A stretch of DNA of 31,208 nucleotides from Pelargonium cotyledonis (GCA_036897625.1 JAYMTA010000332.1:1-31208); one strand, 5' to 3'. Counted from the stretch's first letter, positions 10,468 through 20,292 are shown. Notes: generated from the letters alone by a model not told the origin. Numbers and translations: made by a program.

Positions 10468-11247
10468 GTTGGTCTTTTGTTTTTCAATTATATTATATGC
10501 CTTTATTTTGTTGGTTTTGTCATAAAATGACTATCCTTGAATTAGCCTCTTGGGAACATGATATGTATCCATGTTTCAACAAGTGAAACTAGGATGAGCC
10601 ATGATAAGAATGTTGGGTTTATGTTGGCAGATAATTTTTGTGTCATGATCTCCACCTTTTAAAATTTCAGAAAACTTTTTGACTGGTTAGAGTTCTAAAT
10701 GTCTGCTCTGGTCTGCATCAAGTAATGAGTTCTTTTTTACCCACCTAGATTGTGGTACATTGGGTTTGGCTTTAAGTCAGAATGCTTCAGGGCACTAGTT
10801 TAGCAGATATTATAAGAAATTAAGAAGTATCCTTTGAAGACAGAATTATGAGATTCTTGATAAACATGACATTTACGAGATTGAGAGCAAAATGGGTTCT
10901 TGAATTTCTTGATTATTCGTAGTTCTTCCTTTCTTGAAACCAATAAAGTGACCAACCATCCTTTTCTTAAATATGTGGTATGGCCTTCCTTTGCCTTTTG
11001 AGTTTCGAGAATCTTTGTTGAATTTTGCCTTTTACAAAGGTGTGACATTGATCACCATTGATTGTTGATGCGATGTTTTGGGATTTTAAGGCTGATTCGT
11101 TTTTCTCCGTTAAGAGGCCTTTTGAGTTAATCTAATGATAATTCCTTCAAAAGTTTGGTTTTATAATGATTGCTTCTGTTCTTCAATATTGCAATTCTAT
11201 GAAATTATGGTGTCTTGCAATCTGATGAAATTATGTGGGTTATAAAA
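10468..11247. other. Intron-like or intergenic AT-rich DNA, no gene seen
   Basis: This stretch follows the donor-like end of the EngB fragment and looks like intron remains. I searched for the expected downstream EngB exons and did not find them. No other family is recognisable. It ends at the first block of the 16-bp repeat. Confidence 0.5.
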
Positions 11248-11295
11248 TGTCCCGCTCCACTTGTGTCCCGCGCCAATTGTGTCCCGCGCCGCTTG
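11248..11295. repeat. 16-bp minisatellite, first block (3 units)
   Basis: Three head-to-tail 16-base units start at 11248, 11264 and 11280, each of the form TGTCCCGCGCCACTTG with one or two changes. The same unit is repeated thirteen times at 11776. Both blocks are preceded by AAA. The GC-rich unit stands out against the AT-rich surroundings. Confidence 0.9.
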
Positions 11296-11537
11296 TTCAG
11301 GCACCTGTTCTCTCTATCTTTTCCAAATACATTTTACAGGACATGCACACAAAGAGAAGAAACTAAAATATGCACTGGTGAAAGTTCTGCATTCTGATCA
11401 AAAAAGTATATTTCTGTTTGAAGTTTATGTTGACTTGGGTGATAATGAATGCAAGAGTGGCTTTAAATACTTAATCTATCCTAAATTGTTTATAAATGTT
11501 TTATGTTCTGTAACTATTCATTCCTTTTAACCTATAG

Positions 11538-11703
11538 CAACACTATGACAGCTTGCAACCTGAATTCAACAGTGAAGTTGAACTTCTGGCTAAAGCTGAG
11601 CACCGGAATCCAGTGAAGCTGCTTTGTTATGTTGATAAAGGAAACGAGTGCCTTCTTATCACAGAGTATGTTCCAAATGGAAATCTCAGGGAACATTTGG
11701 ATG
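11538..11703 (+). pseudogene. Lone exon of calmodulin-binding-type receptor-like kinase
   Basis: One open exon sits between an acceptor (CCTATAG) and a donor (GATG|GTAAG). It encodes the part of the kinase N-lobe from helix alpha-C to the hinge: FNSEVELLAKAEHRN, then VKLLCYVDKGNE and LITEYVPNGNLREHLD. This matches the CRCK group of receptor-like cytoplasmic kinases. The alpha-C glutamate and hinge segment are kept, but normally constant leucines are replaced (HRNP for HRNL). Exons with the glycine loop, catalytic lysine, HRD and DFG are not found nearby, so it is a captured or stranded exon rather than a gene. Confidence 0.82.
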
Positions 11704-11728
11704 GTAAGAACTAAGATCATATAATTAC

Positions 11729-11765
11729 AAGACTGGCTCATACTCTGTGTATGAGCCAGAGTCTT
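11729..11765. repeat. Inverted repeat (hairpin) beside minisatellite
   Basis: Arms 11729-11743 (AAGACTGGCTCATAC) and 11749-11765 pair over 15 bases, with a 5-base loop and a 2-base bulge. It lies 26 bases after the kinase exon and 11 bases before the second 16-bp block. Role unknown. Confidence 0.75.
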
Positions 11766-11775
11766 GCCTTTGAAA

Positions 11776-11983
11776 TGTCCCGTGCCACAAGTGTCCCGCG
11801 CCACTTGTGTACCGTGCCACGAGTGCCCCGTGCCACGAGTGTCCCGAGCCACTTTCATCCGGAGCCACTTGTGTCCCCAGCCACGAGTGCCCCATGACAC
11901 GAGTGTCCCGTGCCACGAGTGCCCCGAGTCACGGGTGTCCCGGGCCACGAGTGTTTTGCACCTCGAGTGTCCCGCGCCCTGAA
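11776..11983. repeat. 16-bp minisatellite, second block (13 units)
   Basis: Thirteen units of exactly 16 bases run without a gap. The consensus is TGTCCCGTGCCACGAG, and divergence from it varies between units. No length variation was seen, so the register is fully kept. The open frames across it on both strands (HGT, GHSW and ECP-type repeats) follow from the repeat and are not genes. A looser tract rich in ATGAATG and GAATGTC follows to about 12085. Confidence 0.95.
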
Positions 11984-12089
11984 TATGAATGGCGAATGTC
12001 CCCATTTACCCAAATATGAATGACGAATGTCATCATGAATGATGAATGTCCCTCAAACATGAATGTCTTGCGAATACGAATGTTCGGAA

Positions 12090-12107
12090 GTACACCAAAT
12101 GGTGTAC
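12090..12107. repeat. Perfect 7-bp hairpin at end of repeat tract
   Basis: GTACACC, loop AAAT, GGTGTAC. It closes the GAATG-rich tract that follows the minisatellite. Small terminal hairpins occur at Helitron 3' ends, but no CTRR terminus was found at the usual distance, so no class is claimed. Confidence 0.5.
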
Positions 12108-12330
12108 GTATCAAGTGATCATATCTCTTGGTAGCTAATAGACATAGTTTAATGTTTATACTTTTTCTTGGTCTTCTTCATGGTACAAGGGTTACAATGT
12201 TTCCAACCTTTAGTTAAGAGAATACCTTTGTTATGTGTGTTGCTCTCCATGGCTCTACTTTATTATTATTATCCGTCTTTAGTTACATTATATTCTACTT
12301 TACATCATAGATACACAACCATTAATTAGG

Positions 12331-13017
12331 TTGTCTTGATCGATACAATGTTTGTATCTTTGCCTATGGTCAAACTGGTTCAGGAAAGACCTATTGTTTC
12401 CTGTAGCAGTTGTTATATTTTGCATTGTATCTTATGCATTTTCCTTACGGTATTGTCCTAGAGTGGACCTAATATGTCTTTAAAAGAGGGTTAGGTCGTC
12501 AACTATTGAGCGTTATATGATCTACTCCAAATATCGCAAAGCAGGAAAAGCTCCATTTTAATGGTGGAGATATATAATGAAAAAGTCCGTGATCTTCTCT
12601 TAGATGAACTAACCACGTACTTACATTAGCTATTGTCTTTTATTCTGTTGCTGACTTTATAAATTCCTACGCACATTACATCTTTATCTGTATCTGTTTC
12701 GTTGCATATAAATGATGATCTCCTTTTAGTGCTCTTATTTGTATTAAAATCTTTCTGTTTCCTTTGACTATGAAACACTTGTGATTTGGAGCACTACCCA
12801 ACCAAATGGGTTAGCTGTCCCTAATGCAAGTATGCTACTACCCAACCTCAGGTACGTGCTTTTTCTTCACATTTCTTCCTTATGTTTCTATTTTAAATTG
12901 TACTGTACCCAACCAAATGGGTTACCTAATGCTAGTATGCTACTAACCAACCTCAGGTACGTGCTTTTTCCTCACATTTCCTCCTTATGTTTCTATTTTA
13001 AATTGTGCTGTATATAA
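12331..13017 (+). pseudogene. Kinesin-14 motor fragment (displaced central part)
   Basis: Three exon remnants of the kinesin motor occur in order. At 12331-12393 lies the P-loop exon (YNVCIFAYGQTGSGKTY, the ATP-binding GQTGSGKT). At 12493-12621 an exon reads ALYDLLQISQSRKSSI and MVEIYNEKVRDLLLDE, with a TGA where the family has Arg. At 12796-12850 an exon reads NGLAVPNASM, and this with its donor and intron start is duplicated at 12907 (period 111). These segments belong in the middle of the motor domain but here lie upstream of the stalk segments of the same gene type. The intact family are minus-end microtubule motors. Confidence 0.85.
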
Positions 13018-13139
13018 TACCCCGGTTAGCATCTGTTTGTCATATGATAGTCTATTCCTATTATTTTCACCTCTCAATTTCCTTTTATCTTCATTTATAT
13101 GAGGGTTTAAGATGCCAGTTTTAAAGTGTCTCATGGCAC

Positions 13140-15925
13140 TAAGAGCTTGTTTTAATTTAAAAGCTGAAGGTGAGAAAATTCTAGATCATACAAGAAAGAG
13201 ATGGAGTCTCAAATATTGAACATCTAGAGTACAATATTTCTGCATGCGGAGAAGATGGAATTGATGAAAATGAATAATTTAGATGCAAGTATGTAAGCTT
13301 ATTTGAATTGATGAAAATTTTATATTTGCTTCACTCATGGTTATTCTGGACTTATGTTGTGCAGTCAATCTCAACTCTGTCACTTCTGAACATAGTGCAT
13401 GGAATATTTTATGAGTATCTTGAGAAAAAGGATCGGGACATGCCTCATGTATGTCACTGAGCAGACACATCACTAAATATATTTAGCACGTAGAATATTT
13501 GTTCAGAAAAGTAGTGCAATTTATTGAGCGACGGTTAGCTACTCTGGCAAAAAACCTAAAATATGTAAACTACTTTAAGAAATATTTTTTTGAGAATATT
13601 CTCTTGTTGTCCTCGTATATATTTGATCTTCAATTTTTTGTATTTCTGCAGCAATGCAATCTCTGTAAAGCTCGAGAAGAGAAGTATCAGTAAAAAAAAT
13701 AAGAGTACTAGAAACCCTTGTAGCATGGACTAGTGATGAAAATGAGGTACTTTAAATGATAGTTTTGGGTGTGTGCCTTTTTTGTTGTAATTAGTTTATA
13801 AAAATCTAATTGAACTGGTCTTGAACTGTTATTCATATTTTTCATAGGTTGTTATGAAACAGCGTCAAATGGAAAAGGTACTATTTCAATCTTCAGTAAC
13901 TGTTTTCACTTACTTTTTACTTATCATTCATTTTCTGTACCTCTTACATTGTTCCTTTGGTTTGCAGGCTCAGAATACCAGACTTGAAGAAAGTAAAAAA
14001 AATGATGAACAGGATGTGGTTAGGTTGAAGAAAGAGAAGGTTCAGAGTGATATCGAGATATCATTACTAAAACAAGAAGTAGAAATGACTAAAAAGACAC
14101 ATGAAAAGATCTGCTTTGAACTTGAATCACAATCTAAGGAAATCAAGAGTGAGATGGAGCAGAAGATTAACGAACTCGAGCTCCTTCTTTCAGATTCAAG
14201 AAACAAGGTGAAAGAACTAGAAGCATATTCCGAATCCAAATCTCAGAGATGGCAAACGAAGGAGAGCTCCTACCAAAGATTCTTAGGTTTTCAGTTTGGA
14301 GAATTACAGGTTTGCCTGATTGCCATGTTTAACATCTCATACTGCTTCTATGTTTTAACTATGTAACATGAGCTTTTCATGCCATATAGGAATTAAGGTT
14401 GGTTTCTGATTCCATTAAACAAGAAGTCTTAAAGGCAAAGAGGAGTTACTCAGAGGAATTTTATAACTTGGGTAGGATTGATTTCATGCAATTTATGTTT
14501 TGCTTCAAGCCTTCATTGTCGGGGATATTCTCATTATGTGATGGCCAGCTATGAACAGGAGTTAACCTTCAAGGTCTAGCAGATGCTACCGAAAAATTAT
14601 CATCTGGTTTTTGCCGAAAATAGGAAACTGTGTAATGAAGTTCAAGATTTGAAAGGTATGTTGTTCATTGTAGTTTTGTTCGTTTATTTTGAGTTTATTG
14701 TTATATTCGTATTGTTTATTGAGCAGGAAATATTAGAGTTTACTGTTAGATAAGACCATTTCTTCCTCGGAAAAGAGGAAAACAGACAACAATAGAGTAC
14801 ATTGGTGAGGATGGTGAACTGGTTGTTGTGAATCCTTCAAACCGGGAAAAGATAGCTTCAGACTAAAGATCAATAAGATTTTCAGTCCTTGAATTAGATC
14901 TTTTGTTTGACACGCTATAATAAAATAATTTGCAGTGTTCTCACTGTCCATGTTCGTGGTATGGACTTAAGTAGTAGTCTACATTTGGTTGATCTTTCTG
15001 GTAGTGAAAGAGTAGATAACTCTGAAGCAACTGTCGACATACTTAAGGAGGCACAACATATAAACAGATCACTCTCTGCTCTAGGAGATGTAATTTCGCT
15101 CTGGCGCAGAAACATTCTCATGTGTCATACAAGAAGAGTAAACTGACTCGAGTCCTCCAGAGTTCTTTGGGTAGCTTTCTATTTTTGTTTGTTTATTTAT
15201 TACTTTTAATTATAATCATTCATAGAGCATCATAGTGTGCTTTGTGATTGTGTGTTTGAATATATCTTTTGATATCTCTCTCGTGAGTTGATCCACCTAA
15301 CTTCTTACTCTGAAACTATAAGTACATTGAATTTTGCTGAGAGGAACTCTGTTGTTGAGTTAGGAGCGGCAAGGAGCAACGAAGAGGGAAGAGGTGTTAA
15401 ACAACTTATGGAACAGGTTGATTACATTTGTCGCGTCTTTTTGCTTTAGAGACCATGTAGTAAATACTGTTGCATTTTGATTGAAATTGGCTTTCTTTAG
15501 AAAGTTAAAGAAATACTTTATCTCCGAGCTTAACAGGACCTGTTTTCAGGGTTTATATAGCCATTTGACCTCTTGTTAGATGGAGTAGGAACGACAAACC
15601 GTTGCCTTGTTTTGCGACGCCATGTTATTCTGTATTTAATCATATGATTTGGCGAATGAGGAACCATAGATTGTTAGAGGGAAGTGGGAAACACATGGTC
15701 CATACTGACGAAGACTATTTTGTATGCTTTTTTTATAGGTGTACGATTTTGTATGCTTAAGATCAATTATTATTGAATCCAAATTCGATTAATCATTTCC
15801 TTATCTTTGCGAATTACAGGTTGCAACCCTGAAAAAAGCAATTACAAAGAAAGATAAAGATATTTGGCGGTGTCAGCAACCCAAGGCTAATGACATTGAG
15901 TACTTTGGTATTAATTCTCTTGAGG
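13140..15925 (+). pseudogene. CH-type kinesin-14 pseudogene (stalk and motor ends)
   Basis: Decayed exons follow the normal order: RACFNLKAEGEKILDHTRKR (13141); SLLNIVHGIFYEYLEKKD (13366); LRKVVQFIERRLATLAKNLK (13502); AREEKYQ then VLETLVAWTSDENE after a frameshift (13655); a coiled coil (13970-14310); SDSIKQEVLKAKRSYSEEF (14390); NRKLCNEVQDLKG after a 1-base insertion (14570); NIRVYC-stop-IRPFLP and IEYIGEDGELVVVNP (14727); [11 protein letters not shown], switch [12 protein letters not shown] and [15 protein letters not shown] (14938); [28 protein letters not shown] (15330); and VATLKKAITKKDKDIW (15820). There are several frameshifts and at least two in-frame stops. Between about 14885 and 14937 the central motor, including the P-loop, is missing. 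Intron positions remain, so it did not arise by retroposition. Confidence 0.88.
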
Positions 15926-15929
15926 TATG

Positions 15930-16181
15930 GACCTTCTTCTCAAAGACAATCCATAAGGACTATTCGGTCAAGTTGAACTCTATCTTCAGGGAAGGCTTTA
16001 AGATTTCTGGAGAAAGTAGCTTCTGATATGGACAATGTGAGTAAATGATAGCTTAATTTTCTGATTTACAAGAGAGAGAAAAAGAGATTCAGGGTAGAAA
16101 AAGTAGGAAACAAAAAAGGGAAAGAAAATGAGATTCACGGGAGAAAAAATAGGAAACAAAAAAGAGAGAGAAAGGAGTTTT
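15930..16181. other. Junction between kinesin and copia debris; short direct repeat
   Basis: No gene is seen. A purine-rich sequence of about 44 bases (GAGATTCA, AGAAAAA, TAGGAAACAAAAAA) occurs twice in tandem, at about 16085-16120 and 16128-16165. The second copy abuts the stop of the copia remnant. Confidence 0.5.
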
Positions 16182-16915
16182 TCAAGTTGGTGCATATATG
16201 TCTATCATGTCCAACTTGCCAATGAGTTTTTCAAAAACTGCTTTGAACAGCCCTTTTGTGAAGATTTCTGCCTTCTCCTTGATGAAGTGCTGGTTAACTT
16301 CAATGTGCTTCGTCCGGTCATGTTGAACGGGATTATAAGCGATGCTAATGGCAGCTTTGTTGTTGCAATCTAATTTCAGTGGCTTTATCATGGGCTGCCC
16401 TATTTCATGTACGTTGAACCCATAGAACCTCACAAATTCCATTAGCCATTGCTTGAAAATCTGCCTCGACGCTACTTCTGGCTACTACACTCTATTTTTT
16501 TGCTTCGCCGTGTAATTAGATTCCACACATAAGTATAATATCTCGAAGTGCACTTCCTATCAACAGTGGAGCCTACCCAATCTGCATCGATAAAAACTCC
16601 AACACTACGAGATGCACTTTTTAAAAGAATAAGCCTCGTCCCAGTGAGTCCTTCAAATATTTTAACACTATATGCAACATCAAGATGGCCCTCCCGAGGT
16701 GAGTGCATGAGTTGGCTAATCATGCTCAATGCGAAAGCTATATCCGGACGTGTTTGTGCTAGATAGATTAATTTTTGGACTAACCTTTGATAATGTGTAG
16801 TGTAATGGTGTGCTCTCCTTGCAATTTGTCATTCCAGTTTCTTTGAGTAGATCAAGAATACTTTCGTTGAGACACTACAATACCTTTCTTACATCGAGCG
16901 ATCTTCATGCCCATT
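16182..16915 (-). mobile_element. Ty1/copia retrotransposon remnant (RT end and RNase H)
   Basis: On the minus strand, conserved copia segments appear in order: GMKIARCKKGIVVSQRKYS, then DLLKETGMTNCKESTPLHY, RPDIA, SMISQLMHSPREGHLDVAYS, DADWVGSTVDRKCTSRYYTYVW, and the RNase H end LDCNNKAAISIAYNPVQHDR, TKHIEVNQHFIKEK and LIGKLDMIDIYAPT. The pieces lie in more than one frame. The segment between HFIKEK and the FTKGL motif is deleted. No long terminal repeats, integrase or gag were found. It is an old inactive 3' fragment. Confidence 0.88.
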
Positions 16916-17145
16916 AGGTCAAATTAACAGTGAAATTCGTGTGATGTGGCGCCACGTCACTCCAATTAAGGGATCCGTTGGATCAAACTAATAGTGAAAT
17001 CCATGTGACCAATTTTCTTTTACGTGGAACTGTTGTTTTTTTTTAGCTTTTTTAATAGAGGACCTAACCGTGAGTTTCCAAATAAGTGGGAGTTAGGGTA
17101 GTAAACCCTTAATTTAGGGCTATGAGACGAAGATTGAAAATAAAA
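16916..17145. other. Intergenic; ancestral 5' flank of mTERF copy A
   Basis: The last part (TTTAGGGCTATGAGACGAAGATTGAAAA, ending at 17140) matches the 5' flanks of mTERF copies C (about 22245-22280) and E (about 26365-26395). It therefore marks the original promoter side of copy A, now cut off by the element that follows. Confidence 0.6.
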
Positions 17146-17998
17146 GGAGAAAGATCTTTTTTAGACCCTGAACTATACTATTTATGCCGCTGGGGTCCCT
17201 GAACTTTATTTGGTACTTTCACAGTACGGTTTTTTTCATTTTATTCCGCGAAGGTCTCTACCGTTAAGTCAACTAACGTTTTCCGTTAATTATGCTGACG
17301 TGACACTTTTTTGCAATAAAAAATAATTTTTAATGTTCAATTATCATTACACCCTCAACTTAAAAATTGACAATTACTATTTTACTTTTAATTATTTTTT
17401 ATTATTTATTTAATTATTATTGATCAAGAACTTTGAAGATTCTCGCAAATATGAAACTATGAAAGCCTAAAAAAATCATGATTTTGAAGAGGATCCACAA
17501 AAAATCACCACAAAAACAGGCCAAGATCTAAACATCCACGTAACAAAACCTAAAAAAAAATCACAAAAACAACCAAATCTGAAATTTGGAACCGATGCAT
17601 GTCTCTCTCCCTCTGTTTTGTTCTCTTCTCTTCGTCAATAAATGGGAGAAGTAGAGAGAGAAAGCTTTGTGGATCGGAATCAAACAACCAAAATGGGTTT
17701 CATTATGGAAGTGATTTGAAAAAATGGGTTGATAAGAAATGGGTCAGAAAAAGAGAGAGGAGAGAGAAAAAAAATTAATGACATTCTTTTATAAATTTGA
17801 AAATAAATTAAGAGTATAATGATAGTTATACATTAAAAAAAATTTTTTTATTAGAGTTGACGATTTTCGTTCTTAAAATTAATAGTAGCGACATTCGCGA
17901 AATAAAATAAAAGAAACCATAGCGTAAAATCACAAAATAAATTTAGGTAACCAGCGGATAAATGGTATAGTTCAGGTACTAAAAAAAGATCTTTCTCC
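17146..17998. mobile_element. 853-bp element with long terminal inverted repeats
   Basis: The left end GGAGAAAGATCTTTTTT is the reverse complement of the right end to within one base. The arms continue through CCTGAACTATAC, ATTTATGCCGCTGG and the CGCGAA region, over roughly 110 bases at good identity and about 250 with gaps. The inner 17400-17750 is non-coding. Direct flanks 17137-17145 (AAAATAAAA) and 17999-18007 (GAAACAAAA) match at 7 of 9 positions, as expected for an aged 9-bp target duplication such as Mutator-like elements make. No transposase is present, so it is a non-autonomous, foldback-like element. Mutator origin is inferred from arm length and flank size only. Confidence 0.8.
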
Positions 17999-18107
17999 GA
18001 AACAAAACCTTTCGCCCAAAATTTCCAAGCTTTCTCTTCTTCTTCTTCTTCGCCGCTTCATTTCAACACAATCAGTGGCTACAATTTGTTTCAAAAATGT
18101 CATCTTT

Positions 18108-19235
18108 ATGATGCAGAATCACTTATCTTTATCTACATCAAGAACCCGACTCTCTGTTTCGGTTTCAGCTTCAGCTTCAGCTTCATATTTTTCTTATCCT
18201 GATTTCGACGCCTTCACAATTGATTACCTGACTATCAACTGTGGGTTTACCCTAAAATCTGCTATCAAAACCGCTCGAAAGCTACGCGTCGACGAGGAAA
18301 ACATCGAGAGGTCTGATGCTTTCGTCAGTTTGCTCCAATCTCACGGGTTTGACGAATCCCACATCTGCGAAATCATCCAGAGGAGACCCATTCTCCTGAA
18401 CCGTTATAGAGTGGAGGAAAATTTAAAGCCCAAATTAGAGTTTCTGGTCGAAAGTGGCTTCTCTGGTCCTCATCTTCACGACCTGCTGGTCAGCAGTCCG
18501 GAGATATTGACTGGAAGCTTAATTCATAAAATCAAGCCGTCGCTCCATTTTCTGAGGTCTTTCCTCGGAACAGAGGAGAGACTCAAGCTGGCTCTGAAGC
18601 GGAGCTCAAGGCTGTTATCAAATAATTTGAAGGCTACGGTGCAACCAAATATCCATCTGTTGTTGGAGGAAGGTGTTCCTGTTGATGCTCTAACAGACTA
18701 CCTCATATCGCAGCCAGCCATTATGCAAACAAAGGTGGATAGATTGGTCTCTGCTCTACAAATTGCCAAAGATCTTTTAAACATGCGCCCCACTGATCCC
18801 TCGTTTGTGGATGCTGTTATGAGGATGGCTTGTATTGGTGTCCCTCTGTGGGAAAAGAAACTGCAAGTTTACATAAGTCTTGGGTTTTCTCAACAACAGG
18901 CTTTCACTATTTACAGGCGTTACCCAGAATGTATTGGTCCTTCGGAGGAGAAACTCAGGACCAAACTGGGTTTCTATCTCAACACAGTCAAAATGAAGAG
19001 AGGTGATATAATTTCTTATCCATTTTTGATTGGATATGCTATTGAAACAAGGATTCGACCGAGGCATACTGTGTTGAAGCTTCTATGGTCGAAGAAGCTG
19101 CTTACAGAGGACGCCAAGATTCCCCATATATTCAGGATAAGGGAGGACAAGTTCTTGAGCAAGTATGTTGTTGAGCATTTGCAGCATGTCCCAAGTTTAT
19201 TGGAGATGTACAACAATGACAGAGCAGCAAAGTAA
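18108..19235 (+). CDS. mTERF family protein, copy A
   Basis: An uninterrupted frame with the plant mTERF fold: repeated helical units of about 30-35 residues with L, G and P at set places (LLQSHGFDESHICEIIQRRP, LEFLVESGFSGPHLHDLLVS, LGFSQQQAFTIYRRYPECIG and so on). The N-terminus (MMQNHLSLSTSRTRLSVSVS) is rich in S, R and T and poor in acidic residues, fitting an organellar transit peptide. The frame is open from 18075, but that codon is GTG where copy C has ATG, so I place the start at the in-frame ATG 33 bases further on, giving about 375 residues. mTERF proteins bind organellar nucleic acid and act in transcription, splicing or translation; the target here is unknown. An inverted-repeat element lies just upstream. 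Confidence 0.85.
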   Translation: MMQNHLSLSTSRTRLSVSVSASASASYFSYPDFDAFTIDYLTINCGFTLKSAIKTARKLRVDEENIERSDAFVSLLQSHGFDESHICEIIQRRPILLNRYRVEENLKPKLEFLVESGFSGPHLHDLLVSSPEILTGSLIHKIKPSLHFLRSFLGTEERLKLALKRSSRLLSNNLKATVQPNIHLLLEEGVPVDALTDYLISQPAIMQTKVDRLVSALQIAKDLLNMRPTDPSFVDAVMRMACIGVPLWEKKLQVYISLGFSQQQAFTIYRRYPECIGPSEEKLRTKLGFYLNTVKMKRGDIISYPFLIGYAIETRIRPRHTVLKLLWSKKLLTEDAKIPHIFRIREDKFLSKYVVEHLQHVPSLLEMYNNDRAAK

Positions 19236-19855
19236 ACAAGATTGGTATTGTTTGATTGATCCTTAGATATTCTTTAACTAAATTTAAGTATTCTATTTTT
19301 TATTGTTTATTTGTATTTTGTTACTCTGTTGTCATGTTATCCCATTAGCTTAGTTTACTTCTTTATTTTACATCACATGTGAGATGACACACATCTTATA
19401 CATTTCCTTCAAACCCCTAAGCTTTATTTGATTTTTGATTACCAGCAAAAACTATCTAAATTTTGATATATATTTCCAGTCCAAAAGCTATATTTTTTTG
19501 TTAGTGATCTGACATTTCAGGGTTGGTTAATAGTTTATTGTAGGTGATTTGTGTTTTTGAATTTACATTTATCATTAGTGGAGGAAAAGACTTTCATATT
19601 TTATCTGTTATATGAACAACTCCTATATACCTGCTATAATTTCTTGTCCTCAGTTACCTGCATATGCTATTGATACAAGGATTCATATTGTCTCGACGGT
19701 TCTGTTGTCATGTTGTGCTTAAGTCGAGCTATGCTGTAAATTTGCTGTATCCTCTCAACCTGTTTGCAGTAGTTATCCAGATGTTAACAAAATTCCTGAA
19801 GATTTTGGTTATTTTTTTTCCCCTTTTATCCTCATTATGGCTGTTATTGATATAG

Positions 19856-19902
19856 GTATTGAGCTTGAGCATATGGAGAATTTGGATTTGAAATCAGATT
19901 GA
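19856..19902 (+). other. Relict 3' exon of mTERF copy A
   Basis: After TATAG the sequence reads IELEHMENLDLKSD and TGA when joined in frame to the donor ATTG|GTATT at 19244/19245. It matches the 3' exon after copy E. In copy A the stop at 19233-19235 comes before the donor, so the exon would now be untranslated even if spliced. The DNA from 19260 to 19855 is otherwise AT-rich without a gene. Confidence 0.6.
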
Positions 19903-20292
19903 GAGAGAGGAGAGAGCTTGGAGACAAAAGCCTCATCTTTTCTTGCTCCAAAGCTAGAATCTGAATCACTTAATAATTCTTCACTCGTCAAGCTCCCACA
20001 ATAGTTGCAGCTTGTTGTACTGTATATGCTTACTGGCTTAGGAATTGTACTTGATAATGATTTTCTGGACACCTAAAGTATTTAGTAGGCTCATTATCAT
20101 CTATGTTGATCTTGAATTATAGATACTATTTTTTCAATGAGCATCTAGGCCTCAGTAGCAAATCCGTACATTCCTCTGTGCAGAAATGTTCATTGTCACG
20201 ATTCATCACACTTTATATCAGGATGGAGAATTGTAGGATGTAAATTCCGTAGTGCGCTAAAATGATCACAAAATGGTTAGGATTGAAGAGAA

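Noticed and set aside
10140-10487. Minus-strand open frame of 115 codons with a serine run
   Set aside because: It is the antisense shadow of the EngB fragment; the serine run is the complement of the GAGGAC repeat.
11532-12019. Long open frames on both strands across 11.5-12.0 kb with repeated HGT, ARDT and ECP-type peptides
   Set aside because: They are produced by the 16-bp minisatellite, whose length and composition keep several frames open. No start context, domain or conservation supports a protein.
12090-12140. Helitron 3' terminus (hairpin followed by CTAAT)
   Set aside because: The CTAAT at about 12136 is roughly 28 bases past the hairpin rather than about 10-12, and no matching 5' TC end could be fixed. 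Kept only as a possibility in the mosaic finding.
18777-19067. Minus-strand open frames inside mTERF copies A, C and E
   Set aside because: They are opposite to the mTERF frames, show no domain, and are not conserved in position or sequence between copies.
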